From Lithospermum erythrorhizon (taxonomy: Eukaryota > Streptophyta > Magnoliopsida > Boraginales > Boraginaceae): a stretch of DNA of 64,000 nucleotides. Shown piece after piece: positions 11,368 to 23,995 of the stretch. The DNA is taken from positions 62,001-126,000 of the forward strand of contig JADFUC010000257.1 of assembly GCA_019722365.1 (NCBI GenBank), given 5' to 3'. The translations under genes and the position numbers were made by a program. The notes under the pieces are model-generated. The model saw only the letters and a list, made by a program, of their open reading frames with translations. It did not search any database and had not been told where the DNA came from. How positions within the stretch are numbered: the stretch's first letter is position 1; every line of letters begins with the position of its first letter.

Positions 11368-13962
11368 ATGGCTCAAATAAGTGTACCACCTTCATCTTCC
11401 TTATCAGCCTCTGCTAGAACATCCCAAGTAATAACCCTCCCCCCACACTAAACTAGTGTTCGAATTTTAAGTTTAAATATTTTTTTGTTGGTTTTTTATG
11501 CAAGTTTTTGGTCAGCAATTGAAGTTGATGGAAATGGAGCATACCCATGTTGAGATTTTGAATCATTCTAAGTAAGACTTGATTAAAGTTTGGATCTTTG
11601 GCATTTTTGCTTGTATTTCATTTCTTAGTTGATTGTTTTTGTAGTAAGATTGATCAAAGTGGATCTTTATCATTAGTAGTTTAGTTTGCTGTCTACTGTT
11701 CTATTGATCACATTGTATAGCAAAATGTGTGTCTTGTTTACTTATTACCATGATCTCCATCTATATCCCTGTTTTAGCCCCTTGAGAGTTGTTAGTTGAA
11801 ATGCTGAATTTGTTAGTTTGGTTCTGTTAATATGATTCATTAGGGTAATTTTTTTCGATATTGTGTACAATCTGGAGGCGGGAGCCTCTGAGGAAGCATT
11901 GGGGCATGTTGACGGGTACAATTTAAATATGCATGTATTAGCCTAATCTTTCAATTTGGGGGATAATGCGAAAAGATGATACTATTTCCTTCCAAGTTTC
12001 AGATTTCTGTACAAGAACTTGAGACGTATGGTGTATGGATTGGTTTGATCCTAAGTTTTTAGGTTTTTCAATGTCAGTTTCTCCAAGTAGAACTTAGTAA
12101 GTCAGTGTTTGATCTGCTTGGTTGATACTAGCTGTTTAATTGTTCGATTTATTGGAAATTCATAAAATTAATTATCAGCTTCTCGGACTTCCTGCTGCGT
12201 TCATGATCATGAAAAATAGTGTGCATGACTAGTTTTGCTGTCATGTATACAGGAGAAGTCCAGAATTAAGATTGAAGGCCTCCGCTTCTCCTCCAAGCAT
12301 CACTCAGGAAAGAACAAAAAATAAACAAAATACTGTTACATTGAGCTCTGGTCATTTCTCTGAGATGAAACAAAGATTTTTAAAATTCAAGAAAGAGAAA
12401 TATTTGTGAGTTGTTAGTTCTCCTTTGCATTCCTTCATCACAACAAGAAAATTCAGTACCATTTCCACTATATCTCTAAGTTGACTTATTTGGATTCAGG
12501 GAGAATTCGGATCACTACGAGAACCTTGCAGACAAACAAGCACCTAAGGTAATTTTAATGATGAGTCCATTTAATGAATTCATTAAGTCTGGAGAAAAAC
12601 TGGGTGACATGTTGTACATTTACATTTTTTGGAGCAGTTCATGGTAATTGCTTGTGGAGACTCGCGTGTTTGTCCATCTAACATCCTGGGTTTTGAACCA
12701 GGGGAAGCATTTGTTGTCCGCAATGTGGCAAATCTAGTGCCCCCACATGAGGTACTGTGCATGATCTTTTCTTGTTGTATGCCCTGTATTATTGTCTTGG
12801 CCAATATTTGATGACGGCCAGAGAAATATCAATATATCTTTGAAATACATGTTTTGACATGATTCCTTCTGCTACAGAATGGACCTACAGAAACAAATGC
12901 AGCCCTTGAATTTGCTGTTAATTCCCTGAAGGTGAGTAATTTAACAGTGCAAATATTTTTTTAAACAATCTATTCAAAATGATTTTTTTTATTATTGTTG
13001 AAAATCCTTAAGACCTTAACCCCAAGACACAGAAGTGAAAGGTTGCAATTCACGATTACCTTGTTTAAAAGTACGAGGCAGTTTAAGGAATTTCCTAAAG
13101 TGAAATTCAACTTTTCTGTGGGCGCTTAGTTGCTTGACAGATTTCCTTGTTGATCATATCTAACTTCTTGCAGGTCGAAAACATATTAGTCATTGGACAC
13201 AGTTGTTGTGGAGGCATTCGTGCATTAATAAGTATGCAAGATGATGATAACTCAAGGTTCTAAAAGATTATATCTTCTTATCTCGCTCTTGATATAGCAG
13301 TATAACACACATACTAACAATTATATCTATGTGTCAAATCTTCTAACCTACTCTCTTATATGTTCTTCAGTAGCTTCATCAAAAGTTGGGTCATGGTGGG
13401 TAAACCAGCAAGGTTGAGAACAAAGGCTGTGGCTTCTGACCTCAGTCTTGATCAACAATGCAGGCACTGTGAGAAGGTAATATTCCTTGTTTTAACATTT
13501 CTCTGTAAATCCAAGCTCATATTGATCAGGTGTCCATGTGTGTGGTGGGGGGTGGGGGGGAGTTTCGAGTCCTCACATATAATATATTTGCCACTTATCT
13601 TAACAGTTCCGATACATCTGTTGCACTTGTCCCCAATTTTGCAAACTCAAATGGCCCTATATTTTTATGTAATCCATGCTACTTGTTAGGAATACTCTCT
13701 TGTGGAGTGAAATTGGACATGATCTATGAACACTGAAAATATTTTGTAACTCGTTTTTCAGGAGTCGATTAACCAATCGCTACAACGTCTACTTTCTTAT
13801 CCTTGGATACAAGATAAGGTGCAAAGTGGGACATTAGCAATACATGGAGGCTACTATGACTTCACAAACTGTACATTCGAGAAATGGACTCTGGAGTATG
13901 ATAGCAGTTGTTCTGCAGTCGATGGTGGATATTGTTTGAGAAACCGAGAGTTTTGGAGCTGA
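11368..13962 (+). CDS. BCA5: Beta-type carbonic anhydrase, BCA5-like
   Basis: Nine exons join in correct phase with GT-AG borders: 11368-11427, 11516-11571, 12253-12405, 12500-12548, 12638-12751, 12878-12931, 13174-13256, 13371-13476 and 13762-13962, giving 291 residues. It interconverts CO2 and bicarbonate. The active-site set is intact: Cys112 with the Asp114/Arg116 dyad in ACGDSRVCP, and His171 and Cys174 in VIGHSCCGG as the remaining zinc ligands. The C-terminal [15 protein letters not shown] block is typical of the family. The Ser/Thr-rich N-terminus looks like a plastid transit peptide. Similarity is best to Arabidopsis BCA5 (plastid). Exons 1 and 2 are the least certain, but their phases fit exactly. 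A candidate polyadenylation signal AATAAA lies at 14138-14143. Confidence 0.9.
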
Positions 13963-14915
13963 GTATGCAACATCCGAAAATCCCCTTTCAGCATTAAAGA
14001 ATCACAAAGAACAGTCTTGGACTCTTTGTGGTGTGTATCACACTGTATTATTTACAAGAACATACATTCTTGTGAGAATTGTATGTATCTGTCTGTATTC
14101 ATTGAACTTGAGTGTCATATGTTGTATCTGAGAAGAAAATAAAGATTTTTTTTGTCTGATTTGTATTGAACTGAGAGCTGTTAATCTTCAGAATATAAGG
14201 CTTGTTATTTATACTATTGAAGCACCCTCAAGTGTGCCTGTATTTCTACGACACTGTACGACACTTTATGAAATATAAAAATCATTATCCTTAAAATATG
14301 GTTGTGATGGCGCTTGGCCATCTGTACTATTTTTGGAGTACATGTTTTAATTTGTTATAGTTCACTTCGCAACAATCTATTGGTGCCTCAGAATTTGTCA
14401 TATTTCGCCGATATGATCAAAACTGGTAAAGATTGGGCAATTAAGCACCTTGTTAATTGAAGAAATCTGCATAAGTTCAATTTAGAATACTGTTAAGCAA
14501 TTCCACTGATTAAAGCATATCACTAACATCAATTAGATCTTAAACAAGTAATGAAAATGGATAAGCATAAGACAAACAACAGTGTTGAGTGATTAATCCA
14601 ATAGGGGAAACTAGGAACTCTAAAGTCTAAAACATACCCAAGTTCAATACTTCAGATTTCAACTTTCAACACTAATATTATTTTCATTTTTACCTATTTA
14701 TCCAAGAACCTTGAGTACCAAATATAAATACTGCATATACCATTATCTCAGTTTTAATAATAAACATAACACAATATTCTCAAATAAGTTAAACTACCAT
14801 ATGACAATGATCAATAAGCCATTGGAATTTAGAAGATACAGATGAGAAGTTGAACAACATAAGAATCATTCTTACCAACCTACCAAACTCCCTCTCCTCT
14901 CTGCATCTCTAAACC
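13963..14915. other. Intergenic: carbonic anhydrase 3' region and PELPK upstream region
   Basis: The first part is the 3'UTR and polyadenylation region of the carbonic anhydrase gene. The rest is AT-rich with no gene seen, leading into the PELPK promoter. Confidence 0.55.
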
Positions 14916-14924
14916 TATATAAAT
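14916..14924 (+). promoter_or_regulatory. TATA box of the PELPK gene
   Basis: TATATAAAT lies 91 bp before the PELPK start codon, preceded by a pyrimidine-rich CTCTCCTCTCTGC stretch. The spacing fits transcription starting about 30 bp downstream and a leader of about 65-70 bases. Confidence 0.7.
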
Positions 14925-15014
14925 ACCAATGATCCATAACATGCAATATCATCCAAGATTGGAGTATTTCTCTTCCAAGACTTACTCATCTACAATATCA
15001 TCGTTGTTTTCAAA

Positions 15015-16046
15015 ATGGCTCATTTCAAATCATTTTACTTACTGTTATTAGTGATCCTTTTTTCCTCCTTTCTGAATAGCTTAAATACAGTTTTGGCTGC
15101 ACGCCTCCTTTCGGAGGAAATTCCTAAGCCTAACTTGCCTGAGATTCCACAGCTACCTAAGTTAGACCTACCACAATTGCCGAAGCCTGAAATGCCTAAA
15201 TTGCCTGAGCTTCCGAAACCAGAAGTTCCAAAAGTGCCTGAACTTCCAAAGCCTGATGTTCCTAAAGCACCTGAGCTTCCCAAGCATGAAGTTCCCAAAG
15301 TACCTGAAGTTCCAAAGCCTGATGTTCCTAAGGTGCCTGAGGTTCCGAAACCAGAAGTTCCTAAAGTTCCTGAATTACCTAAAATGCCAGAATTTCCAAA
15401 GCCTCAATTGCCAAAACTTGATGTCCCAAAGATACCAGAGTTCCCTAAAGCACCTGAGCTCCCAAAGCCTGAAATGCCTAAAATGCCAGAAATTCCAAAG
15501 CCTGATATCCCTAAGCTACCAGAGTTGCCAAAACCTGAAGTCCCAAAACATGAAGTGCCTAAAGTGCCTGAGGTCCCAAAGCCTGAAGTGCCTAAACATG
15601 ATGTTCCAAAGGTCACAAAACCTGAATTACCTAAAGTGCCTCAAGCCCCGAAACCTGAAGTGCCACAAGTTCCAGAGGTCCCAAAGCCTGAAGTGCCAAA
15701 ACATGAGGTTCCAAAAGTTCCCGAAATCCCAAAACTTGAATTGCCGAAGGTACCTGAGGTCCCAAAGCCTGAACTACCTAAGGTTCCAGAGGTTCAAAAA
15801 CCTGAATTCCCCAAAGTACCAGAAATTCCGAAAGTTGAATTCCCAAAAGTGCCTAAACTACCAAAATTGACAGAAATGCCAAAACTTCCCGAACTTCCAA
15901 AGCTTGAAGCTCCAAAAGTTCCCGAATTTTCAAAGCCAGAATTGCCAGAGTTTCCTGAACTTCCCAAACCTGAATTGCCAAAGACAGAGTTTCCCACGCT
16001 ACCCCATGTTCCCGAGCTTCCCAAAATCCCAAAAACCACACCATGA
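15015..16046 (+). CDS. Secreted PELPK-repeat cell-wall protein (PELPK1-like)
   Basis: Single-exon gene, 343 residues. Residues 1-28 are a classic signal peptide (hydrophobic FYLLLLVILFSSFL core, likely cleavage after VLA), followed by ARLLSEE. The rest is almost entirely pentapeptide-based repeats with the pattern P-[E/K/D]-[LVIMF]-P-[K/E], for example PKVPELPKPEV. These often pair into 10-mers such as KVPEVPKPEV. The sequence is Pro-, Lys- and Glu-rich with no Cys in the mature part. It matches the PELPK (Pro-Glu-Leu-Pro-Lys) family of Arabidopsis, whose members are secreted wall-associated proteins linked to growth and stress. The gene has a clear TATA box and short leader. Long open frames on the other strand and in another plus frame are by-products of the repeat. 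Confidence 0.9.
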   Translation: MAHFKSFYLLLLVILFSSFLNSLNTVLAARLLSEEIPKPNLPEIPQLPKLDLPQLPKPEMPKLPELPKPEVPKVPELPKPDVPKAPELPKHEVPKVPEVPKPDVPKVPEVPKPEVPKVPELPKMPEFPKPQLPKLDVPKIPEFPKAPELPKPEMPKMPEIPKPDIPKLPELPKPEVPKHEVPKVPEVPKPEVPKHDVPKVTKPELPKVPQAPKPEVPQVPEVPKPEVPKHEVPKVPEIPKLELPKVPEVPKPELPKVPEVQKPEFPKVPEIPKVEFPKVPKLPKLTEMPKLPELPKLEAPKVPEFSKPELPEFPELPKPELPKTEFPTLPHVPELPKIPKTTP

Positions 16047-17455
16047 TGTTATTTACAGGAGAATTTCAAGAGTGAAACTACGAAATTCAGTTTGTGGCAT
16101 TAGATGAATTTCATTTCCTATCCATATTTACTTTATACAGTTATTTGGTGTGATTAGTCTTTACTATTGTGTTCGAAAGTTGGTTGTAATATTTCATTAT
16201 AGCTTTATACCGTCTTGTTGTATACTTATATATATCAATGGATTTTGAGATTCTTATGAAGATCTTTTCACTTTTTATTACTTAATACATTTACATCTTA
16301 CTAAGCACTACTGAAATAAAAAAGAACCAAGTTGGTGAAACAAAAGAAAGATGACTACTCAAACAAGTAGTGGTTGCGCTCAGGTGCTCTAGGGATTCTT
16401 TAAGCACCATGATTAAATCACGAAATGATATTATAATTATTTGAAGTATAGCTAAAGCAGTGAACAACACAACAGGTGACATTTAAGAGCATATGAAACT
16501 CAACTGTATATGATTATTCTCATTTCAGCTTCAACACTTTATCTACTTCATGCACTAATGCTTATATATTATGAAAAGCTTGATTTTAAGTGCTTCAACT
16601 TTTGTATGATCTACTTGACTACTTGTGTATAAATGATACGATGATGATCCTCTATCCTCATCATTGATCGACATATTTTCGAGTTTATTTGGTTATTTGA
16701 GAATGCGCTTCGTGATCTTGTTTATTATCTGGGCTGGATGTCTTGTACCTCGAGGTTGAGATAGTTCGCGGTGGCCGGTAAAATCTCTTATAGTCACACG
16801 GGATCATTTGAGAGGTGTAGATGGTCATGGATTATTAAAAGTATGGTAACAGGTAGATGATCAAGTTAGAATGTGATTTATTTGAAAGTGGATAATAGAT
16901 ATAGAGATAAAAAGTGGTATATTTAGTGAAGTGAATGTTAGGTATTTATAGAGGATTGTCTATAAAATCTTACAGCCAATTTGAGCAAATGGTATAATTA
17001 TCAGAAAAAGAGAATTTTGGCATTTGTCTTGGGCCCCGGGCCCATTAACTTATTGCAGTGGGCCACCCAAGTAAAATAGGCGATTTACATCAATCATGAT
17101 AACTCAATTTGAACTATTCGTATTAATGATTTGTTCGATCCAAAATTTGGATAGTGGATGTAGCCTGAAAAAAGACTCATACGTAATTGTTAATGAGTTG
17201 AACTTACCAAATTAAAAGTTGTTCCACATATAGTTATCTGAACCACATTTTCTATACTAGTTAGCACTGAAAGAGACATGGAGAAATTAATAAGGAGGAT
17301 AAAAAAAGAATTTGGTATACACGCCTTTAATAGTGTTGGGTTTGGATGTGTCACTTATTTACAAACACCGTTTTAAAGTGTAGTAATTAGGAAGTTTTTA
17401 TCGAGGATAAAAGTGTCGTTCGGCCAAAAGTTCTTGATACGGTGTGTGTTTGCTT
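16047..17455. other. Intergenic, nothing supported
   Basis: The PELPK 3' region runs to about 16250. Beyond it is AT-rich sequence with a palindromic GGGCCCCGGGCCC near 17030-17045 and no coding frame I can support. The right end lies 3' of the tRNA gene. Confidence 0.55.
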
Positions 17456-17460
17456 AAAAA
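17456..17460 (-). terminator. RNA polymerase III terminator of tRNA-Pro
   Basis: On the minus strand the tRNA is followed directly by TTTTT (plus 17456-17460 AAAAA), the standard pol III stop signal. Confidence 0.8.
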
Positions 17461-17532
17461 GGGGCATTCGGAGAATCGAACTCCGGACCTCTCGCACCCA
17501 AAGCGAGAATCATACCACTAGACCAAATGCCC
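17461..17532 (-). tRNA. tRNA-Pro (anticodon UGG)
   Basis: The 72-nt minus-strand sequence folds into a full cloverleaf. The acceptor stem is GGGCATT/AATGCCC with discriminator C. The D arm contains GGTCTAGTGG (A box). The anticodon stem is CTCGC/GCGAG around loop TTTGGGT with anticodon TGG at plus 17498-17500. The T stem is CGGAG/CTCCG around TTCGATT (B box). It has no intron. It lies about 100 bp upstream of, and divergent to, the MDP1 gene. Confidence 0.95.
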
Positions 17533-17636
17533 GGAATGGTGTTGGACAATTATTATAATAATTGTGGTGACATAAATCTAGAACAAATTATAATCCGAAG
17601 CAAGGTTGAAAAATACAATCAGAGAAGCATTGAAAG

Positions 17637-19168
<1,532 letters not shown>

Positions 19169-19582
19169 AGAACTCACATTCATTACATTATTCATACACT
19201 TGTGTATCTAAACTCAAGGTTGCGGATGAGAAAAGCAGCCACTTATGATGATGAATTTCCTGTTATATTGAATATTTAACATTGGTATTAATACAGAGCA
19301 TGATCTTTTGCGTGGTACCTTATTTCTATTGTCATATGTTGGATGAATAACTATAGTTAATAGTCATATGATATATTGATATGTTAGCATATGGTAAAGA
19401 ATAATTTGACTTAACTAAAGGAAAAGAACTAAGAGTGAAGAATAATTTAACAGATAAATTGATGATAAAGTTGAAAACAATTGCACAGACAACGATTCAA
19501 CCCTGGCTTACAATTACATTGACGGTAAGAATTTAAGAGCTTCAGTTGGAGTGATTAAAAGAACGTGATTTTACTGCATCTT
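19169..19582. other. Convergent 3' intergenic region
   Basis: Only 414 bp separate the stop codons of MDP1 (+) and the coiled-coil gene (-). The space is AT-rich and must hold both polyadenylation regions. No gene or clear shared hairpin seen. Confidence 0.6.
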
Positions 19583-22081
19583 TTACGTGCTCCAAGCTGA
19601 ACAGTGTGAAACTCGAGGACTTTTACCTTCTGCTACTTTAGTGTTTTCCATTAGACCCCTGTGGAGCTCTGTCAATGGATGTCGTTCCTCTGTATTCGCC
19701 TCTATCAACTTTCTTGAGGGAGAAAATGGAGATATAACTGTCCCATCGATCGTGTCAAAGAGTCTTGACTCAATTTCTGAAAACCGTGTCATCCTCCCCA
19801 TTGATGCACTCAGTTTGGAATCTTTGCCACAAAGCTCATCAAGCTGTTCAGACATTCTCTCCATCTCTGCTATGAGACCACCCCTTCCATCTGATAAGTT
19901 AATGATATAATCCTGAAATGCTTTGTTATGGGAGTTGAGATCCTTCATTACACCATCCATATGCAATTTCTCATTCTCAAACATATTTTTCAGGTCTTCC
20001 ATCTCAGATTTGGTCGCTTGCAATAAAGTGATGAGACGTATCACTTCTTCTTCTGAGTGGAGAAGCGCTACTCCCTGACATTCCAGTTTATGTTGCAAGT
20101 GTCTGGATTCTGTTTCTAATTGACTAATTATCTTGCTTTTATCTTCCATCTCCAAGATTTTTTGATTCTCTGATCTCTCTAACACTTTTTCTAGCATCGC
20201 CTGTTTTTCTGTATGGGAAGTCATTGCATGAGTGAAGTTCTTCTCCTGGGATTTAGCCTGCTCCTGATAAAACTGTATCCTCTGGTCTTTTTCCTGCATT
20301 ATTCTAAGAAGTTCCGTCTTCTCTTTCTCAAAAGATGTTTGCAAACCTGCATGTCTCAAACGTTCCAAGTCCCTCTCTGATAACTCCTGCTTCATCGAAG
20401 CAATCTCACTCTGCAGATCATCAACACTTTTATTTAGATCTTTTGCCATTTCTTTATATCCTTCATTTTCTTGTTTCAAAGCCTCTGTAACATTTGTTTT
20501 CCCAGTGATCGTCTTATACAGTAAAGCAATTTCATCATGCAGATTAGCAATTTTCGTCTTTTGCTCTTCAATAATCTCAAGTAATTCCTTCTCATGGTTT
20601 ATATTGGCTTTGCGGCTTTCTTCAATGTCTTCTTTTAATTTTTTTACAACAGATGTACAATTCTCCAATTCACACTCATAGTGCTTCTTGTTGATGAATT
20701 CACCATGTATTGAATTCAACTCATTACAATGACCTATTCTCTGCTCTTCAGCTGCACCGCTAAATGGCTTTGAGTAAACCGGATTAAGTTCAGATTTGAA
20801 CACTGTCATCAATACAGAAATTTCTTCAGTCTGAGCCTCAAAAGACTCCTGAAATCTCTCCAATTCCTTCTGCAGCTCTTTAATGTGCTCATCTTTCTCT
20901 TTCATCTCTGATAAGGAACATCTCAGATCACCTTCCAACTTCTCCATCTGGGAACTCCAATTTGATTCCTTCTCTTTAAGATTGACGGGACATTTTCCGT
21001 GCAGCACCTGCAACGACGTTAGTTCTTTTTTCAGTTTTTGAAGTGAAGTAGATGCAGCACCACAGAGCTGAGCCTCTCGAAGTTCTTTAAGCGAGGCTAA
21101 TAGTTCCACATTTTCTTGCTCGAGGTTTGTTGCTCTGTATTTCATCTCTTTGCATTGTGCCTCGTTTGTTCTGACCAAGGTTCTCAGTTCCCCCATTTCT
21201 TCAGCTCTTTTAAGGGTCATCTGTTCCATCCTAGATTTTATGTCTTGACACTCTAAAAAGACATCCTCATATCGAGATCTGAATTCACCCAACTCTATCT
21301 CGAGCAGTTTTCTTCTGCTTTCTTCGTGTGCTAAAGATTGGTGACATATCTGCAACTGGGCCTGGAAACTTTCAGATATCCGAGTTTGAGAATCCAAACT
21401 TGCCTGCAACGACGTTATCTCCTCAATCATTGCTGATTTCTCCTTCTCCGACTCTATCATACTCCTCTGGAAATTATCATGAACCTTTTCATGAGCTTCC
21501 TCGAGGTGTTTGAACTGCTCCGTTTTCCATTTTAGCTCCTCACGAGCAACTCTCGTTTCTTCCTCCAGTTTACAAACAATGCCATCACGCTCTTTCAGAG
21601 CATCCACTGCTTCAACATCTACACGACACTTTTTCTCATTAACCGACACTACTCTCTTCAAACCACTAATTTCCACATTAGCTGCATCAACCTGATCCTC
21701 CAAATCTTGAATTCTACACATTGCTTCATTCAACGCCCCCACCATATCCCGGTTCTCTCCTTCCAGTTTCAACACCTTCTCGCCAAAATCCAGACGAAGC
21801 TTTTCCTGCACGGAACTAAGATTCCGGAGAAATGAATCCTTCTGTTCCAGATCAGCTCTGAGATCCTCATAAAGCCGTCTCACCTCAGAAATCTCCTCCG
21901 CTTTTTCACTCAGCTCTCGCGCTTGCCTCTCGATTTTCGACCTTGCTTCGCCTACCTCAGCAATTTGTCGAGCATGAACAGTCTTCAGACTATCATATAT
22001 CTTAGTTTTCGCCATACATTCTTCTCTCAGCTTCTCAATCTCAGCCTTAGATTTATCTAGTTCGCCGCACAAATTTTCCAT
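19583..22081 (-). CDS. Long coiled-coil protein, At4g38062-like
   Basis: A single coding exon of 832 codons. The protein starts MENLCGELDKSKAEIEKLRE and is dominated by heptad-patterned Glu/Lys/Leu-rich helix, with repeated motifs such as ARELSEKAEEISEV near the N-terminus. The tail, after about residue 740, is less helical and Ser/Pro-containing. It has no motor, membrane or enzyme domain. It matches the plant family represented by Arabidopsis At4g38062, whose role is not established; structural, cytoskeletal or vesicle-tether functions are plausible for such proteins. The ATG at 22081 is preferred to the frame's first ATG (22108) because a splice acceptor (TTTCCAG) ends at 22095, leaving only a 13-nt leader on this exon. 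The upstream ATG would be intronic. Confidence 0.88.
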   Translation of the reverse strand: MENLCGELDKSKAEIEKLREECMAKTKIYDSLKTVHARQIAEVGEARSKIERQARELSEKAEEISEVRRLYEDLRADLEQKDSFLRNLSSVQEKLRLDFGEKVLKLEGENRDMVGALNEAMCRIQDLEDQVDAANVEISGLKRVVSVNEKKCRVDVEAVDALKERDGIVCKLEEETRVAREELKWKTEQFKHLEEAHEKVHDNFQRSMIESEKEKSAMIEEITSLQASLDSQTRISESFQAQLQICHQSLAHEESRRKLLEIELGEFRSRYEDVFLECQDIKSRMEQMTLKRAEEMGELRTLVRTNEAQCKEMKYRATNLEQENVELLASLKELREAQLCGAASTSLQKLKKELTSLQVLHGKCPVNLKEKESNWSSQMEKLEGDLRCSLSEMKEKDEHIKELQKELERFQESFEAQTEEISVLMTVFKSELNPVYSKPFSGAAEEQRIGHCNELNSIHGEFINKKHYECELENCTSVVKKLKEDIEESRKANINHEKELLEIIEEQKTKIANLHDEIALLYKTITGKTNVTEALKQENEGYKEMAKDLNKSVDDLQSEIASMKQELSERDLERLRHAGLQTSFEKEKTELLRIMQEKDQRIQFYQEQAKSQEKNFTHAMTSHTEKQAMLEKVLERSENQKILEMEDKSKIISQLETESRHLQHKLECQGVALLHSEEEVIRLITLLQATKSEMEDLKNMFENEKLHMDGVMKDLNSHNKAFQDYIINLSDGRGGLIAEMERMSEQLDELCGKDSKLSASMGRMTRFSEIESRLFDTIDGTVISPFSPSRKLIEANTEERHPLTELHRGLMENTKVAEGKSPRVSHCSAWST

Positions 22082-22240
22082 TTCTTCTTCAATTCTGGAA
22101 ATAAACAACTACTTTGAATAAATTGAATAACATAAATATTAATTTATTCTTCAAATCCAATTACTCTATTCTTGAAAAAAAAAATTCCCGAAATAAAATA
22201 AAAAACAGAATTTATTAAAAGTATAAATTCAACTCTTAAT

Positions 22241-22345
22241 TACTGCCTCCATTCGAAAAAGAATTATCTACTTTATTTTTCAAATGTCGAATTAACAAAC
22301 TTTGCAGCCTTAGACACAAATAACTTTAATCGAATCGAAACTATG
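22241..22345. repeat. MITE-derived repeat, copy 1
   Basis: Begins TACTGCCTCCATTCGAAAAA and includes AACAAACTTTGCAGCCTTAG, then an ATAACTT..TCGA block. A related copy is at 52203-52325 in HEMA1 intron 1. The TACTCCCTC-like start is typical of Stowaway-type elements. Confidence 0.6.
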
Positions 22346-22556
22346 GTGTCTATAGTAAATTTCATTAAAAATACTAGCAGTTCATAATCCCTCAATTTCA
22401 ATTTAAGTCGCAGTTATTTTATTCACGAAACTTCAACCTACTTTTGAAGCTATATTTCATTCACTTAACTTCATATTTATATTATTAATTAATAAAATTA
22501 GAAAATAGAACTATACAGTTGCATGTCAAACCTCCTAATTAAGTAATATTGTAATA

Positions 22557-22797
22557 CCTCCGGTCCCTTTTAGTCGTCTTCTTAGCCATTTTCACATAGA
22601 TTAAAAAAATGAAAAAATAGTCAAAATATACATTAAAAATGTAGAATGACAATTAGTGAAGCCTCTTATTAGTTTGGTTGATAATTTAATAGCGAAAAAT
22701 AGACAAATATTACATTGAAAATAAATTCTGATTTTGATGTTGAAAATGATAATTTAAAATAAAAAATTAAAGGCAATTGTTAAAGAACGGATGGAAT
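22557..22797. mobile_element. Stowaway-like MITE
   Basis: Roughly 240 bp flanked by TA. The left end reads CCTCCGGTCCCTTTTAGTC and the right end GAACGGATGGAATAT, which is a degenerate inverted repeat of the CTCCCTCCGTCCC type. The interior is AT-rich and non-coding. It lies inside the 5'UTR intron of the coiled-coil gene. Confidence 0.65.
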
Positions 22798-23050
22798 ATT
22801 AATTTAAGGTGTAAGTGAAGTAATTTTAATTGCTAAATCAAACCTCCAAATTTAATTGAAATACGAAGTAGAAGTAGTATATTTTTAAATACAATATTAT
22901 CTGGCTATTAGAAATTGGCAGAAGCTTGATTTTTTTTGAAGCGAAGAAAATACATTAAAAATGTGATGAATAAAATAAAAAACGAAGAATATTGATTTAG
23001 TGTACCTGTTGTCCAGTTGATTGTTCCGAAATGTGACAATTAAATTGGGA

Positions 23051-23995
23051 CTAGAGAGAGCGGGATTATGTTCAATTGTTTAGTTGATATATTTAACTCT
23101 TAATTAAGCGGGAAATATTCAATCTTTTCGTGCCGTTTGTAAGTTGGATTATTTTGGTTTGGGCCCAATGGTACCTTTTTAAAAAGAGAGTAGGGGCCGG
23201 AATCTCACCCCAATGAGCATTATTTGAGAACAAGAATGAATGAGATTTTCGATTTGGATTCAAATAGTAGTATCAAGTTCGAATTTAATATGATATAATT
23301 ATAAAAACTATTGTAGATTAATTTAAAGTGATGCAGATATTACTGGCTTATGTAATTAAAATTACAGTTATATTGTTCTATCTGTCGTTAGTCGCTATAC
23401 ATTAGTTATGAGTACTATTCATTGTCCAAATCTCCAACTTGCAAGCAAATCAGACGAAGCTCAATCACTTGATTATCCCCAAAAACCTGGGGTTAAAAAA
23501 CTAATTACCCTTTTGACAATGCTGTGATTGTTTGTTCTCTGTAGACCTCGCCCTCACACGTGTGTAATTATAGGCGAAAACGTTTATCAAATTTGATCAA
23601 AAAACAATCCAAACCCGAGAAGAACCGAGCAATTTTGTGTTCTATTCAATACATATAACTAGGCCATCACAAATTCCTTCAAAACTCAGTGATACATAAG
23701 TACAGTACAATTCACATGCAAGAACCACAATGAAAAGAATCAGGCATTTGGTCTTCTGTAATTAATGCTATAAAAAATGAAATATAACTCAGGCCTCCCA
23801 GTAAGTGAATTTGTTATCTAGCTAGAAACAAGCGTATAGATTAGGAACTATCCTATTTCACAAGAATTAAAAGACGTCGGTCGTGCAATGGAAGAGCACG
23901 GTTATATAATGCACTCTCAAATGAATATGAAAAAATGATTTATGGTCAATAATTAGATAGAAGGCAATGTCTTCAGTGGTCGTGCATTGTTGAGA
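23051..23995. other. Intergenic: coiled-coil gene promoter and 3' end of the next gene
   Basis: Upstream sequence of the coiled-coil gene (minus strand) on the left and the 3' region of the six-exon membrane-protein gene on the right. No additional gene supported. Confidence 0.55.

Larger units (their letters stand above)
22095..23005 (-). other. 5'UTR intron of the coiled-coil gene
   Basis: On the minus strand a donor (AACAG/GTACA, intron starting at 23005) and an acceptor (TTTCCAG, ending 22095) bound a 911-bp AT-rich intron. The untranslated first exon would lie at 23006 to about 23050 or a little beyond. The intron carries two transposon-derived repeats (22241-22345 and 22557-22797). The assignment rests on splice-site quality and the family start, not on transcripts. 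Confidence 0.65.

Noticed and set aside
15035..16039. Antisense Gly/Ser-rich frames across the PELPK gene
   Set aside because: They are reverse readings of the proline codon repeat, not genes.
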